49,921 bases of DNA from Streptomyces sp. HD (GTDB lineage Bacteria; Actinomycetota; Actinomycetes; Streptomycetales; Streptomycetaceae): assembly GCF_028369295.1 (NCBI RefSeq), contig NZ_JAQMYP010000065.1, forward strand, positions 1-49,921. The letters run 5' to 3'. Shown piece after piece: positions 35,121-43,344 of this stretch; position 1 is the stretch's first letter; each line of letters begins with the position of its first letter. The notes under the pieces are model-generated. The model saw only the letters and a list, made by a program, of their open reading frames with translations. It did not search any database and had not been told where the DNA came from. Made by a program: the position numbers and the translations under genes.

Positions 35121-35540
35121 TCACGGCGCCGGTACGACACCGATCTGCTGCATCACCCCGAGGAGATCGGGCTGACCCCGTTCGCCGACGATCCGGCCGT
35201 CGGCCAGGTAGTAGAAGTTCATGGCCTGCACCGAGATCTTGTTGCCGCTCGCCGGGATCCCGAAGAATTCACCGTCGTGGGTTCCCCGCATGGTGAACCG
35301 CGCGGCCACGGTGTCGCCTTCGGTGACCCTCTCCTCCAGCGTCCACTGGACGTCGGGGAAGGCGCTGCGCATCATCCCGATGACTTCCATGTACCCATCG
35401 GGCCCCCGCAGTGGTTCCGGGTGGCTTGGCGCGTGGAACACCGCGTCCGGAGAAATGACCTCGCGGGCGAGATCCTCGTTGCCCGTGTTGATGAACTCGA
35501 CGAAACGGTTCATCACTGACTCGGTGGACTGCGATGGCAT
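35121..35540 (-). CDS. SnoaL-like / ester cyclase family protein
   Basis: NTF2-fold protein of 139 aa. Features typical of the polyketide-cyclase-like SnoaL group are MNRFVEFINTGNEDLAREVI near the start, HPEPLRGPDGYMEVIGMMRS and FPDVQWTLEERVTEGDTVAA. The last part, ISVQAMNFYYLADGRIVGER, is also diagnostic. These proteins cyclise or isomerise small substrates, but many are uncharacterised. The ATG at 35540 follows GGAGGGG; a longer frame crosses the palindrome and is unlikely. It is divergent from the PadR regulator and probably controlled by it through the 35587-35620 site. Confidence 0.85.
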   Translation of the reverse strand: MPSQSTESVMNRFVEFINTGNEDLAREVISPDAVFHAPSHPEPLRGPDGYMEVIGMMRSAFPDVQWTLEERVTEGDTVAARFTMRGTHDGEFFGIPASGNKISVQAMNFYYLADGRIVGERGQPDLLGVMQQIGVVPAP

Positions 35541-35586
35541 CTTGCTGTGCCCCTCCAGAGACGTTTGGGCGGGTACCTGCGAGCGT

Positions 35587-35620
35587 AACATCGAATCGAT
35601 GTTCACATCGATTCGATGTT
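35587..35620. promoter_or_regulatory. Perfect 34-bp palindrome between divergent SnoaL-like and padR genes
   Basis: AACATCGAATCGATGT (35587-35602) and ACATCGATTCGATGTT (35605-35620) are exact inverted copies around TC. The site ends 20 bp before the PadR ATG and lies 47 bp from the SnoaL-like start. It is almost certainly the PadR operator controlling both directions. Confidence 0.82.
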
Positions 35621-35639
35621 CGCGTGCGAAGATGGACTC

Positions 35640-36218
35640 ATGCTGGAACTCGCGATACTCGGCTTCCTCGCCGAGGGACCCCTGCCTGGACACGAGCTGC
35701 GCCGCCGCGTCTCACAGCTGACCGGCTATACGCGGCCGGTCAGTGACGGCAGCCTGTATCCGGCGATCAATCGCCTGACCAGGGCGGGCTTGATCGAGCG
35801 GCGCGCCGACCCGGCCGCCGGGGCGGCCCGGTACGTAGTCAGCCTGACCGCGGCCGGGCGGGCCGACATGCTTCAGCGACTGCGCAAGCCCGCCGACCAC
35901 GAGATCACCGACTTCACCCGGTTCTACGTCGTCCTGGCATTCCTCTCCCACCTGCCCGACGTGGCCGAACAGCACGCGGTGCTGCGCAGACGGCTGGAGT
36001 TCCTGGAGGAACCGGCGAGTTTCTTCTACGACAACGAGCGGCCCCTGCGTGCCGAGGAGATCGCCGACCCCTACCGGCGGGGCATGCTGCTCACCGCCCG
36101 CGCCACCAGCCGCGCCGAACGGACCTGGCTGCGCGAGACCCTCGGGGAGGAACCGCCCGTATTCGACACCGGATACACCGACGGCGATCCGCATGCGCCT
36201 GCTGCTCCCGCGAGCTGA
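35640..36218 (+). CDS. PadR-family transcriptional regulator
   Basis: Regulator of 192 aa with the standard PadR layout. The winged-helix N-terminus reads MLELAILGFLAEGPLPGHEL, GSLYPAINRLTRAGLIERR and a wing with ARYVVSLTAAGRADM. A longer helical C-terminal domain (from about residue 90) mediates dimerisation, as in the PadR-s2/AphA type. I chose the ATG at 35640 because MLELAILG is the conserved start; an in-frame ATG at 35616 overlaps the operator. It shares the perfect palindrome with the divergent SnoaL-like gene. The oxidoreductase starts 20 bp downstream and is likely in its operon. Confidence 0.9.
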   Translation: MLELAILGFLAEGPLPGHELRRRVSQLTGYTRPVSDGSLYPAINRLTRAGLIERRADPAAGAARYVVSLTAAGRADMLQRLRKPADHEITDFTRFYVVLAFLSHLPDVAEQHAVLRRRLEFLEEPASFFYDNERPLRAEEIADPYRRGMLLTARATSRAERTWLRETLGEEPPVFDTGYTDGDPHAPAAPAS

Positions 36219-36238
36219 CTGTCCACGGAGGTACCCCC

Positions 36239-37180
36239 ATGCTTGCATCCTGGTACGACGACCAGGGACCCGCCGCCGATGTCCTGCACGTCGGTGAACT
36301 CCCTGATCCCGTCCCCGGCCCCGGCGAGGTCCGCGTCCGCGTCACCGTCTCGGGCGTCAACCCCGGCGACACCAAGAAACGGCGCGGCTGGCTCGGCTCG
36401 TCCATGCCCTTCCCACGGGTGATCCCGCACAGCGACGCCGCCGGAGTCATCGACGCCGTGGGCGACGGGGGCGACGTCCACCGCGTCGGACAACGGGTCT
36501 GGGTACACGGCGCCCAGTCCTACCGCCCCTTCGGCACCGCCGCCCAGTACACCGTCGTACCCGACCACCAAGCCCCACCCCTGCCCGACCACCTCAGTGA
36601 CGAGCTGGGCGCGAGCCTCGGCATCCCCGGCATCACCGCCCACCGCACCGTCTTCGCCGACGGCCCGGTCGACGGCCAACTGGTCCTGGTCCACGGAGTC
36701 CTTGGCGGCGTCGGCTCCCTGGCCGCCCAGCTCGCCCACTGGGCCGGCGCCACCGTGATCGCCACCGTCCGCCGCACCGCGGACCTCGACCACGTCGACC
36801 CGGCCGTCGCCCACGCCATCGCCCTGGACACTGGCGAGCCCGCCGCTGCCATCCGCTCGTACGCGCCGCGGGGCGTCGACCGGATCATCGAGGTCGCGCT
36901 GTCCGACAACGCCGATCTCGACAACGCCGTCGCCGCCAACAACGCCGTCATCGCCGCCTATGCCACCCGCTCAAACGTCACCCTGCGGCTGCTCGGCAGC
37001 GACGACTTCCCCGCCGAGGCCAAGCGCCAGGCCGCCCGCGACCTCACCTCCGCCGCGGCCGTCGGCGCCCTCACCGTCGACGTCCGCGACCGCTACCCGC
37101 TGGACCAAATCACCAAGGCCCACGACCACGTCGACACCGGCGGTGTCCACGGCCGCATCCTGCTCACCATCCCCCAATAG
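36239..37180 (+). CDS. Zinc-independent quinone oxidoreductase (MDR superfamily)
   Basis: NADPH-dependent quinone or enone reductase, 313 aa. The GroES-like N-terminal domain has VPGPGEVRVRVTVSGVNPGD and IPHSDAAGVIDAVG. The Rossmann domain has the modified glycine motif VHGVLGGVGSLAAQLAHWAG, followed by the usual C-terminal VDTGGVHGRILLTI. There are no structural or catalytic zinc cysteines. GGAGG lies seven bases before the ATG. Together with the PadR regulator it forms a likely stress- or phenolic-response pair: PadR senses a toxic compound and the reductase removes it. The substrate is inferred only. Confidence 0.9.
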   Translation: MLASWYDDQGPAADVLHVGELPDPVPGPGEVRVRVTVSGVNPGDTKKRRGWLGSSMPFPRVIPHSDAAGVIDAVGDGGDVHRVGQRVWVHGAQSYRPFGTAAQYTVVPDHQAPPLPDHLSDELGASLGIPGITAHRTVFADGPVDGQLVLVHGVLGGVGSLAAQLAHWAGATVIATVRRTADLDHVDPAVAHAIALDTGEPAAAIRSYAPRGVDRIIEVALSDNADLDNAVAANNAVIAAYATRSNVTLRLLGSDDFPAEAKRQAARDLTSAAAVGALTVDVRDRYPLDQITKAHDHVDTGGVHGRILLTIPQ

Positions 37181-37243
37181 CCCAGACTCGGAACACCGGC
37201 CCGTCACCAGCAACCCCCGTCTCATTGACGGCCACTGGATCGC

Positions 37244-38758
37244 TCACCTCACACGACTAAGACCGTGTCCTACGTGGTGAGGGCACTGAGGGCCGGCCGT
37301 CCGGTGGCCTGCCCTCGGGTGCCACAACGGCCGCAGGAGTGCCCACGCTGCCGTTCCAGGCGTGGCGGAACAGCCCACAGCCGTGCACAGGCGCACCGGC
37401 TCGCCGCCGGTTACCGCCTCGTACGGGCGAACGCTCGCATGGGCAAGGACCGTGGCCGCACGGACCTCCGCTCCGGGCACCGGTTCCAGTTGCCACCGGT
37501 CGACGATCGTAGCCAACGCCAGCACCGCCTCGGTGAGTCCGAACTCCTCCCCGATGCACTTGCGCGCCCCGTCGCCGAACGGGATGAACGCGTGACGGTC
37601 CGGTTGCTCGCACACCTCGGGGTTCCACCGCTCTGGGTCGAATCGGTCCGGAGCGTCGAAGACGTCCCCGCGGCGGTGAAGCACATACGGGCTGCATGCG
37701 ATCGCCGTACCCGCAGGCAGCACATGGCCGCCGAGCGTGACCTGGCGCGTCACCCCTCGCAACAGCGTCCACCCCGGCGGATACAGCCGCATGGCTTCCA
37801 TCACCACCCGCGTTGTCATCACCAGCTGCGGCAGATGCTTCAGCTCCGCAGACGCTCCGTTCAGTACCGTGTCGACTTCCTCCCACAGTCGCGCCGAGAC
37901 CGTCGGATGTCCGCCCAGCAGGTGCAATGACCACGCGAGCACACTGGCCGTGGTCTCTGCTCCCGCGCCGAGGAACTCCATCGCCAAAATGGCTACCTCA
38001 CGATCCGTCAGGCCGCGGAGCGCCTCATGCTCCGTCAGGCCGTCGTCCGCCTCGCTGGAGGCCACCAGCGCTGACAGCAGGTCCGGCCGCCGCGCGCCCG
38101 ATGCCCGCGTGTCCGCGACCGATGCGTCCACGGTCCGCTGCAGCCGGACCATCGCCTTGTCAAAGCGCCGCTTCCGGGGCCTGGGCACCCGAAACAGCAA
38201 CGGCGGGAGAAGAATACGGCGGTAAGCGCCCTCCATGATCGTGCCGAAGTCCGCCTTGGCCTGCCGCTGGATGGCGTCGTCGGCAGAGCCGCTGAACAGT
38301 GTCTCCACGGCCACCGCGGTGGTCATCCCCAGCATCTCCGTCATCACGTCGAAGGTCTGGCCGTCCCGCCACCCGGCAGTCGTCACCGACGCTTGGGCGG
38401 TCATCGTCCGCGCGTACCCCGGCAGCCGGGAGCGATGGAATACCGGCTGCGTCAAGCGCCGTCGGTGCCGGTGCGTGGCGCGCGTCGCCGTGATCAGACC
38501 GCCCTCCCCCACCACCTGGGAAACCCGTTTCGCGAGGACGCCTTCCCTGTCGAACGTCCGGTTGTCCAGCAGCACCTGCCGTGTCAGCTCCGCCGAACAC
38601 ACCACCACCAGGTCCAACGGCCCCAGTTGCAGCCTCGCCAGATCACCGCACTCCGCCAGCGATCCCAAAACGGCCAACGGATCCTGCAGCCAACGCAGCC
38701 CATGCCCCACCACAGGCAAACGCCCAGGCGGCGTCCCGACCCTAGCCAGATCACTCAC
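37244..38758 (-). CDS. Cytochrome P450
   Basis: Haem monooxygenase, 504 aa. Landmarks: proline-rich start GTPPGRLPVVGHGLRWLQDP, I-helix FLGAGAETTASVLAWSLHLL, ExxR in VVMEAMRLYPPGW, PERF-like FDPERWNPE, and the haem loop FIPFGDGARKCIGEEFGL with ligand C401. The WRDGQ-type N-half and the I-helix resemble bacterial P450s of terpenoid pathways. Length exceeds most bacterial P450s by ~80 aa, partly from a tail of ~40 residues after the haem domain. GTG at 38758 is the start of the conserved part. It is the last gene of the minus-strand prenyltransferase operon, so oxidation of the terpenoid product is its likely role. Confidence 0.93.
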   Translation of the reverse strand: MSDLARVGTPPGRLPVVGHGLRWLQDPLAVLGSLAECGDLARLQLGPLDLVVVCSAELTRQVLLDNRTFDREGVLAKRVSQVVGEGGLITATRATHRHRRRLTQPVFHRSRLPGYARTMTAQASVTTAGWRDGQTFDVMTEMLGMTTAVAVETLFSGSADDAIQRQAKADFGTIMEGAYRRILLPPLLFRVPRPRKRRFDKAMVRLQRTVDASVADTRASGARRPDLLSALVASSEADDGLTEHEALRGLTDREVAILAMEFLGAGAETTASVLAWSLHLLGGHPTVSARLWEEVDTVLNGASAELKHLPQLVMTTRVVMEAMRLYPPGWTLLRGVTRQVTLGGHVLPAGTAIACSPYVLHRRGDVFDAPDRFDPERWNPEVCEQPDRHAFIPFGDGARKCIGEEFGLTEAVLALATIVDRWQLEPVPGAEVRAATVLAHASVRPYEAVTGGEPVRLCTAVGCSATPGTAAWALLRPLWHPRAGHRTAGPQCPHHVGHGLSRVR

Positions 38759-38786
38759 GACAGCTCCCAACTTTCGATCGTCCCAC

Positions 38787-39059
38787 TCAGCCGCGCAACC
38801 ATGAGCCACCTCGACAACGAACCCGCGCCCCACAGGTGTGGGCGCGCTCGTCGAGGGCTTCGCCGAGTGCGACGGTGACGCCGTAACCGCTCGGCCCGAC
38901 CAGCTTCAATCCGGACACGAGTCGGATCGGTTCCTCCGTCTCCCTGTCCGGACGCGGCTCTCCCCGTCGCTCCTGTGTCTCGTCGAGCAGACCGGGCTGC
39001 CCTTGCCGTCCGGCTAGCGGCACGGGAAAGGCGTCGGTGGGTTCGCCGACCGTGGTCAT
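38787..39059 (-). CDS. Unknown 90-aa ORF coupled to the prenyltransferase fusion
   Basis: Not recognised. The ATG at 39059 overlaps the stop of the fusion gene by four bases (ATGA), and the P450 begins 28 bp after it, so it lies inside the operon. The first half is polar and charged (DETQERRGEPRPDRETEEP). The second has a short hydrophobic run (GLKLVGPSGYGVTVALGEAL). There is no signal peptide or membrane helix. Third codon positions are mostly G/C, as expected for a real gene, but the tail is arginine-rich and low in information. It could be a small accessory protein or a chance frame. Confidence 0.5.
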   Translation of the reverse strand: MTTVGEPTDAFPVPLAGRQGQPGLLDETQERRGEPRPDRETEEPIRLVSGLKLVGPSGYGVTVALGEALDERAHTCGARVRCRGGSWLRG

Positions 39060-40939
39060 GTGCTCGTCTCCGCCCCGGTCGGTTCCCCCTCAAGATCTTC
39101 GATGAGTGGGACAGCTTCTTCCAGCAAGGTGTCGACGATCGCGGCGCTGCCATGGCGTCGTTGGCGTCGGCTGTATTCGGTGATGGCCTGCCACAGGTCA
39201 CGCCGGTCGACGTCGGGCCAGTAGCCGGGGGTGAAGTACAGCTCAGCGTAGATGGTGTGCCAGGGAAGGAAGTTGGAGGTGCGCTGTTCGTTGCCGGTGC
39301 GCCACAGCAGGTCGACGTCCGGCATGTCGGGGTGGGGCAGGTGGCGGGCGAAGTCGTCTTCACCGATGAGGTGGGGGTCGATGTCGCCTGCGTGGGCTGC
39401 CTGGGCGAGGGCTGCGGCTGTCCGTGTGATCTCGTCGCGGCCGCCGTAGTTGATGCAGACGGTGAGGGTCAGGCCGGTGCGGTTGCGGGTGCGGTGCTCC
39501 TCGCGCAGGAGAGCCTGGACGAGTTCCTCGGGCAGTTTGTCGGGGCGGCCCAACCAGCGCTGGCGTACGTCGAGGTCACGGATGGGTCCCTCGTCGAGGT
39601 CGCGTCGGATCGCTTCCAGGATAGTGGTGATCTCCTCGGTGTCGCGTTTCCAGTTCTCGGTGGAGAACGCGTAAAGGGTCAGGTGGCGCAGGCCGATCTC
39701 CAGGGCGCCGTAGACCATCTCGTGGGCGGCGGCGGTGCCGGCGCGGTGGCCTTCCGGGCGGGGCAGGCCGCGCTGCTCGGCCCAGCGGCCGTTGCCGTCC
39801 ATGATGACCGCCACGTGGGCGGGCATCCGGTCGGCCGCGATCTGCGGGGGCCGGGCATCGTCGGGGTGCGGTGACGGGGGCCGAAGGGTGGTGCTTTCGG
39901 CTTCAGGGCTCGGACCGCTCACGGTCACCGCTGGTCGTCGGGGTCCGGGCACGGTCAGGGGCGTCAGGCTCCAGGCCAGTTTCGAGCGGATGCGGGCGGG
40001 GGCGAGGATGCGGGTGCGGGCCGCTAGAGACGGGCGCGGGGCGCGCTTGAGCAGGGTGTGGCCAGCCGCGTCGACGGCATCGAGCTGGGCGCGCATCAGG
40101 CAGGCGGCCGTGTTGAGCACGGTGGCAGTGCCTGGGTGCATGCCTGTGGTCATTGCGGGCCTGGTCACCCATTGACGGGCCAGAGCCGTCAGCTCCCGGA
40201 TCAAAGCCGCTGTGGCCTGGCTCCAGCTTCCTTGCTGCAGGTCGTCCTCGGCGCCGGGGAAGGCGTCCAGGGCCTCCTGCGGCAGGAGCAGGTCGCCCTG
40301 GGCCAGGTCTGCGCTCAGGTCGGTGAGGATGTCGGTGAGCTGGGCGCCGTCGATGAACCGCTGGTAGTCCTGCTGCCCGCCCAGCCGAAGGGTCATCGGC
40401 GCTCCGGCCCGTTCGAACAGGTGCCGTACCTGGTCGACCCAGGGCACGAGTCCCTCGCTGCACCAGGACCGCCATGCGGCCCAGTCGGCGAAGTGCCGGC
40501 TGCGGGTGTCATCGCGTGTGCTGTTCATGGCGCCTCGCAGGCTGGACAGGTCCAGGCGCCATCGCAGGGCGGTGTCCACCAGAGCGTGCCGGACCGGATC
40601 CCTGCTCGTGCCGGCCGCCAGGTCGAATTGAAGGGCTTGGGTCCACGCTTCGACGCGGGCCGCACGTTCGGCTGGCTGCGCATCCCGCTGGTCGGCCAAG
40701 TCGTCCAGGACAGTCGCTGCCGCCCACAAGGCCCACCCGGCCGGGCGCAGCACGGTCGGCATCAGCTGGATGAGGGCGTAGATCCCGGGATCGTTCACTC
40801 GTGTGGTGCGCCGGCACAGCCGGTACGCCGCCCGCAGAGACGGGTCTTCGCCGGTGGGCGGCCGGTGAGTGGGTCGCCCTCGTTGTGTCGGCAGAGCGGC
40901 GTCGAGGTCTGCCGTAGTGGAGTGCGTGGTGGTGCGCAT
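39056..40939 (-). CDS. Fusion of phytoene/squalene-synthase-like domain and cis-prenyltransferase (UppS family)
   Basis: A 627-aa two-domain isoprenoid enzyme. The N-terminal half (about residues 34-300) is a head-to-head (squalene/phytoene) synthase fold. It has both metal-binding motifs: ATVLDDLADQRD (D79, D80, D83) and GAQLTDILTDLSADLAQGD (D203, D207, D211). A ~70-residue Pro/Ser linker follows. The C-terminal half (about 374-610) is a Z-prenyltransferase with catalytic VAVIMDGNGRWAEQRG (D381), LTLYAFSTENWKR, NYGGRDEI and the signature RTGNEQRTSNFLPW plus AELYFTPGYWPDV. Both halves look catalytically intact. Presumed sequence: cis-chain elongation or branching, then joining or cyclisation of prenyl diphosphates. 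The product is unknown. The exporter genes lie upstream and the P450 downstream. The ATG is 16 bp after the permease stop. Confidence 0.93.
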   Translation of the reverse strand: MRTTTHSTTADLDAALPTQRGRPTHRPPTGEDPSLRAAYRLCRRTTRVNDPGIYALIQLMPTVLRPAGWALWAAATVLDDLADQRDAQPAERAARVEAWTQALQFDLAAGTSRDPVRHALVDTALRWRLDLSSLRGAMNSTRDDTRSRHFADWAAWRSWCSEGLVPWVDQVRHLFERAGAPMTLRLGGQQDYQRFIDGAQLTDILTDLSADLAQGDLLLPQEALDAFPGAEDDLQQGSWSQATAALIRELTALARQWVTRPAMTTGMHPGTATVLNTAACLMRAQLDAVDAAGHTLLKRAPRPSLAARTRILAPARIRSKLAWSLTPLTVPGPRRPAVTVSGPSPEAESTTLRPPSPHPDDARPPQIAADRMPAHVAVIMDGNGRWAEQRGLPRPEGHRAGTAAAHEMVYGALEIGLRHLTLYAFSTENWKRDTEEITTILEAIRRDLDEGPIRDLDVRQRWLGRPDKLPEELVQALLREEHRTRNRTGLTLTVCINYGGRDEITRTAAALAQAAHAGDIDPHLIGEDDFARHLPHPDMPDVDLLWRTGNEQRTSNFLPWHTIYAELYFTPGYWPDVDRRDLWQAITEYSRRQRRHGSAAIVDTLLEEAVPLIEDLEGEPTGAETST

Positions 40940-40955
40940 GTCGGGAGCCGGGACC

Positions 40956-41822
40956 TCAGTGTGCTTTCGTGTCGGACGCCGTGGCCGATGGACTGGCAGT
41001 GTGGCGCAGTGCGGGAAGGTCGGCCTTGCTGCTTCCCGGCCCAGGCGGCGGAGTGGGGGCGGTCGACAGGCAGTTGCGGGTGCTGCGGTGGAAGCCCAGC
41101 AGGGCTACAAGGGCGGCCAGCCCGAACCAGGTGAGCTGGATGGCCAGATGCCCGGGGACCGGGCTGGTGGAGAAGCCGGCCGCCGTGCTGGTCTGCATGC
41201 CCCCGTAGGAGGGCAGGTAGCGCATGACCGGGTGGTCGGCCCCGGAACTCGTGATGGGGTTCTGCAGGGCGAGGTCGATGATGCTGGTCATCACGATGGC
41301 GAACATCCCCTCGGCTTCCCAGCGCAGCAGGGAGCCAAAGCCGACACCGAGCGCGCCGTAGGTCAGTCCGGCGCAGAACAGGGAGGCGGCGAGCAAGAGA
41401 GGCTGGCGGGGGGTCCATGCCAGGCAGGTGATGGCGGTGGCGTAGGCGGCGACCGCGGCCGAGACCAGAGCCAGGGCGGTGACCTTGGCCAGGACCAGAT
41501 GGGCGCGCGGGTAGCCGGCCATGGCCAGCCGGCGGTCGAAGCCGCTGCCGGAGAATGTAGCGGCGAACATCATGAAACCGGTGATCAGGGTGACGGCATT
41601 GAGCGCGCCGCTGATCGCGGTCAGCTCATTGCCGTGCGGGGTCAGCGCTTCCCCGGTGGCACGAAGCCGCATCCGGGCCGGGGTGTCGGGCATCGCCAGG
41701 TACGCCAGGATCGTCCACACCGGGACGAAAAGGATCACCAGGACCATCGCGAAGCGATTGCGACCGTGTTCGAGGAGCGTGAACCGGGTGGCGACAGCGA
41801 AGCGGGTCAAGTGAAACCTCAC
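40956..41822 (-). CDS. ABC-2-type transporter permease
   Basis: Membrane subunit (288 aa) of an ABC exporter. About six hydrophobic segments are visible: RFAMVLVILFVPVWTILAYL, LNAVTLITGFMMFAATF, VTALALVSAAVAAYATAITC, LLLAASLFCAGLTYGALG, MFAIVMTSIIDLAL and LTWFGLAALVALLGF. Between helices is FDRRLAMAGYPR, typical of ABC-2 permeases. A polar tail of ~40 residues follows. GTG at 41822 overlaps the ATPase stop (GTGA). With the ATPase upstream it forms a two-gene exporter in the prenyltransferase operon, most simply for product export or self-protection. Confidence 0.88.
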   Translation of the reverse strand: MRFHLTRFAVATRFTLLEHGRNRFAMVLVILFVPVWTILAYLAMPDTPARMRLRATGEALTPHGNELTAISGALNAVTLITGFMMFAATFSGSGFDRRLAMAGYPRAHLVLAKVTALALVSAAVAAYATAITCLAWTPRQPLLLAASLFCAGLTYGALGVGFGSLLRWEAEGMFAIVMTSIIDLALQNPITSSGADHPVMRYLPSYGGMQTSTAAGFSTSPVPGHLAIQLTWFGLAALVALLGFHRSTRNCLSTAPTPPPGPGSSKADLPALRHTASPSATASDTKAH

Positions 41823-42427
41823 GCGGCGGCCCCCGCCTTGTCCGCGCGCAGCGTTCCGCTGTCCAGGCGCCACAGCTCGTCCAGGCGCTCGGTGTCGTAC
41901 GCCAGGTGAGAGACGACCAGGACCGAGCGTCCCGCATCCCGCAGCCGCGCGGCTAGATCCCAGAACCGCTGGTAGGTGTCCCAGTCGAAGCCCTGATACG
42001 GCTCGTCCAGCAACAGGACCTGCGGATCGTGCATGAGCGCCAGCGTCACGTTTAACTTCTGCCGCGTGCCGCCGCTGAGAACCCCAGCCCGCTCATCGGC
42101 GTACCCGGTGAAGCCCAGCACGTCCATGATCTCTTCGGCGTAGCGCACATCAGTGAGGCGGTAGGCCGTCTGGAAGAACGTCAGGTGCTGCCGGACGGTC
42201 AGCGCGTCGTTGAGGACCACGTGCTGCGGGCAGTAGCCGAACCGGCCGCTATGACGGACCGATCCATGCGTGGGCGCCAGTTCGCCGGACAAAATTTTCA
42301 GCAGCGTGGACTTGCCGGCGCCGTTCTCCCCGACGATCCCGCACAGAGTTCCGGCCCGAAGCCGCAAGTCAACGCCCCGCAGGACCACACGCCGACGGTA
42401 GGCATGATGCACATCCCTGATCTCCAC
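41819..42427 (-). CDS. ABC transporter ATP-binding protein
   Basis: Cytoplasmic ATPase, ~202 aa. Walker A is GENGAGKSTLLKILSG, the Q-loop FGYCPQHVVL, the signature VLSGGTRQKLNVTLAL, Walker B VLLLDEPYQGFD, and the switch histidine VVSHLAYD. It is short, as in drug-export ABC-2 systems. Three starts are possible (42448 GTG, 42433 ATG, 42427 GTG). GGAGG stands eight bases before 42427 but only two before 42433, which favours the GTG. It is the first gene of the minus-strand operon. The IS element inserted about 105 bp upstream may have cut off the original promoter region. Confidence 0.9.
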   Translation of the reverse strand: MEIRDVHHAYRRRVVLRGVDLRLRAGTLCGIVGENGAGKSTLLKILSGELAPTHGSVRHSGRFGYCPQHVVLNDALTVRQHLTFFQTAYRLTDVRYAEEIMDVLGFTGYADERAGVLSGGTRQKLNVTLALMHDPQVLLLDEPYQGFDWDTYQRFWDLAARLRDAGRSVLVVSHLAYDTERLDELWRLDSGTLRADKAGAAA

Positions 42428-42532
42428 GCCCATTTCCTCCCCCCTCACAATCTGGACGGACCACGACCGGATGGCCTAACGCTCGCGACGCGTCGCAGAC
42501 ACGCCGCCCATGCCGCTGGGCCTCGGCGCTAG

Positions 42533-43344
42533 GAGTTGTCGTCAAATCTCACGCCCACATCAGCAGGGATGCGAGGGTGACGGCTGCCTGGTAGGACTCG
42601 GCCGTCTTGTCGTAGCGGGTGGCGATCCCGCGCCACTGTTTCAGCCGGTTGAAGCACCGTTCCACCACTTTGCGCCGCTTGTAGAGCTGCTTGTCGAAGG
42701 CCGGGGGCCGGCCGCCCGGGCTGCCTCGCTTCAGGCGGTTGCGGATCTGGTCTCGGGGATCGTGTGGGCGATGCCCTGCCGGCGGAGCCAGGTGCGGATC
42801 GCCCTGGAGCTGTAGCCCTTGTCGCCGATGACGTGGGCGGGCCGGACCCGCGGCCGACCGGGGCCGATGCGGGGCACCCGGATCGCCTCCATCACCGTGG
42901 TGAACTGGGTGCAGTCGTTGGTGTTGCCGCCGGTGACCACCAGCACGAGCGGGCAGCCGAACCCGTCGCAGGCCAGATGGATCTTGCTGGTCAGGCCGCC
43001 TCGCGGCCGCCCGAGTGCCCGGAGCCCCCTTTTTCGGGCTCCGGCGGCGTGGTGGTGGGCCCGCACGATCGTGGAGTCGACCGACACCAGCCAGTCGATG
43101 TCTCCGGCCGCGTCCGCCTGGGCCTGCGCCGCCTGGAGCATCCGCTCGGGCACGTCCCGCCAGGCCACCCGGGTACGGAACTTCCATACGATCCCGTTGA
43201 GGACCGTGCGATCGTCCAGCCGCTTCCTTCCCCGTAACGACTCGGGCAGCAGTGGCCGGACGAACTCCCACTCCACATCGGACAGTTCATGGCGACGTAT
43301 CACCCGACCATGATCCACTACCGAAGATCATTTGACGACAGGCT
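42533..43344 (-). mobile_element. IS5-family insertion sequence
   Basis: Ends carry the imperfect inverted repeat GAGTTGTCGTCAAAT (left) and AGCCTGTCGTCAAAT (right, reverse strand). The element is flanked by CTAG on both sides (42529-42532 and 43345-43348), fitting the CTAG/TNA target duplication of this family. Size is ~812 bp. The right-hand CTAG contains the stop codon of the flavodoxin-like gene. The transposase inside is defective. Confidence 0.85.
42549..43318 (-). pseudogene. IS5-family transposase, internally deleted and frameshifted
   Basis: DDE transposase remains. Frame 1 starts RRHELSDVEWEFVRPLLPES and keeps both catalytic aspartates (LVSVDSTIVRAH and HVIGDKGYSS). Between AWRDVPER and MLQAAQAQADAAG about 20 residues normally found in this family are missing, an in-frame deletion. 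After HTIPE the frame is lost by a short deletion near 42755. The C-terminal part, RNRLKRGSPGGRPPAF and VVERCFNRLKQWRGIATRY (catalytic Glu), continues in another frame to 42549. It cannot encode an active enzyme, so the copy is movable only by a transposase supplied elsewhere. Confidence 0.85.

Noticed and set aside
35616..35639. Earlier ATG for the PadR gene
   Set aside because: It lies in the palindrome and adds residues before the conserved MLELAILG start.
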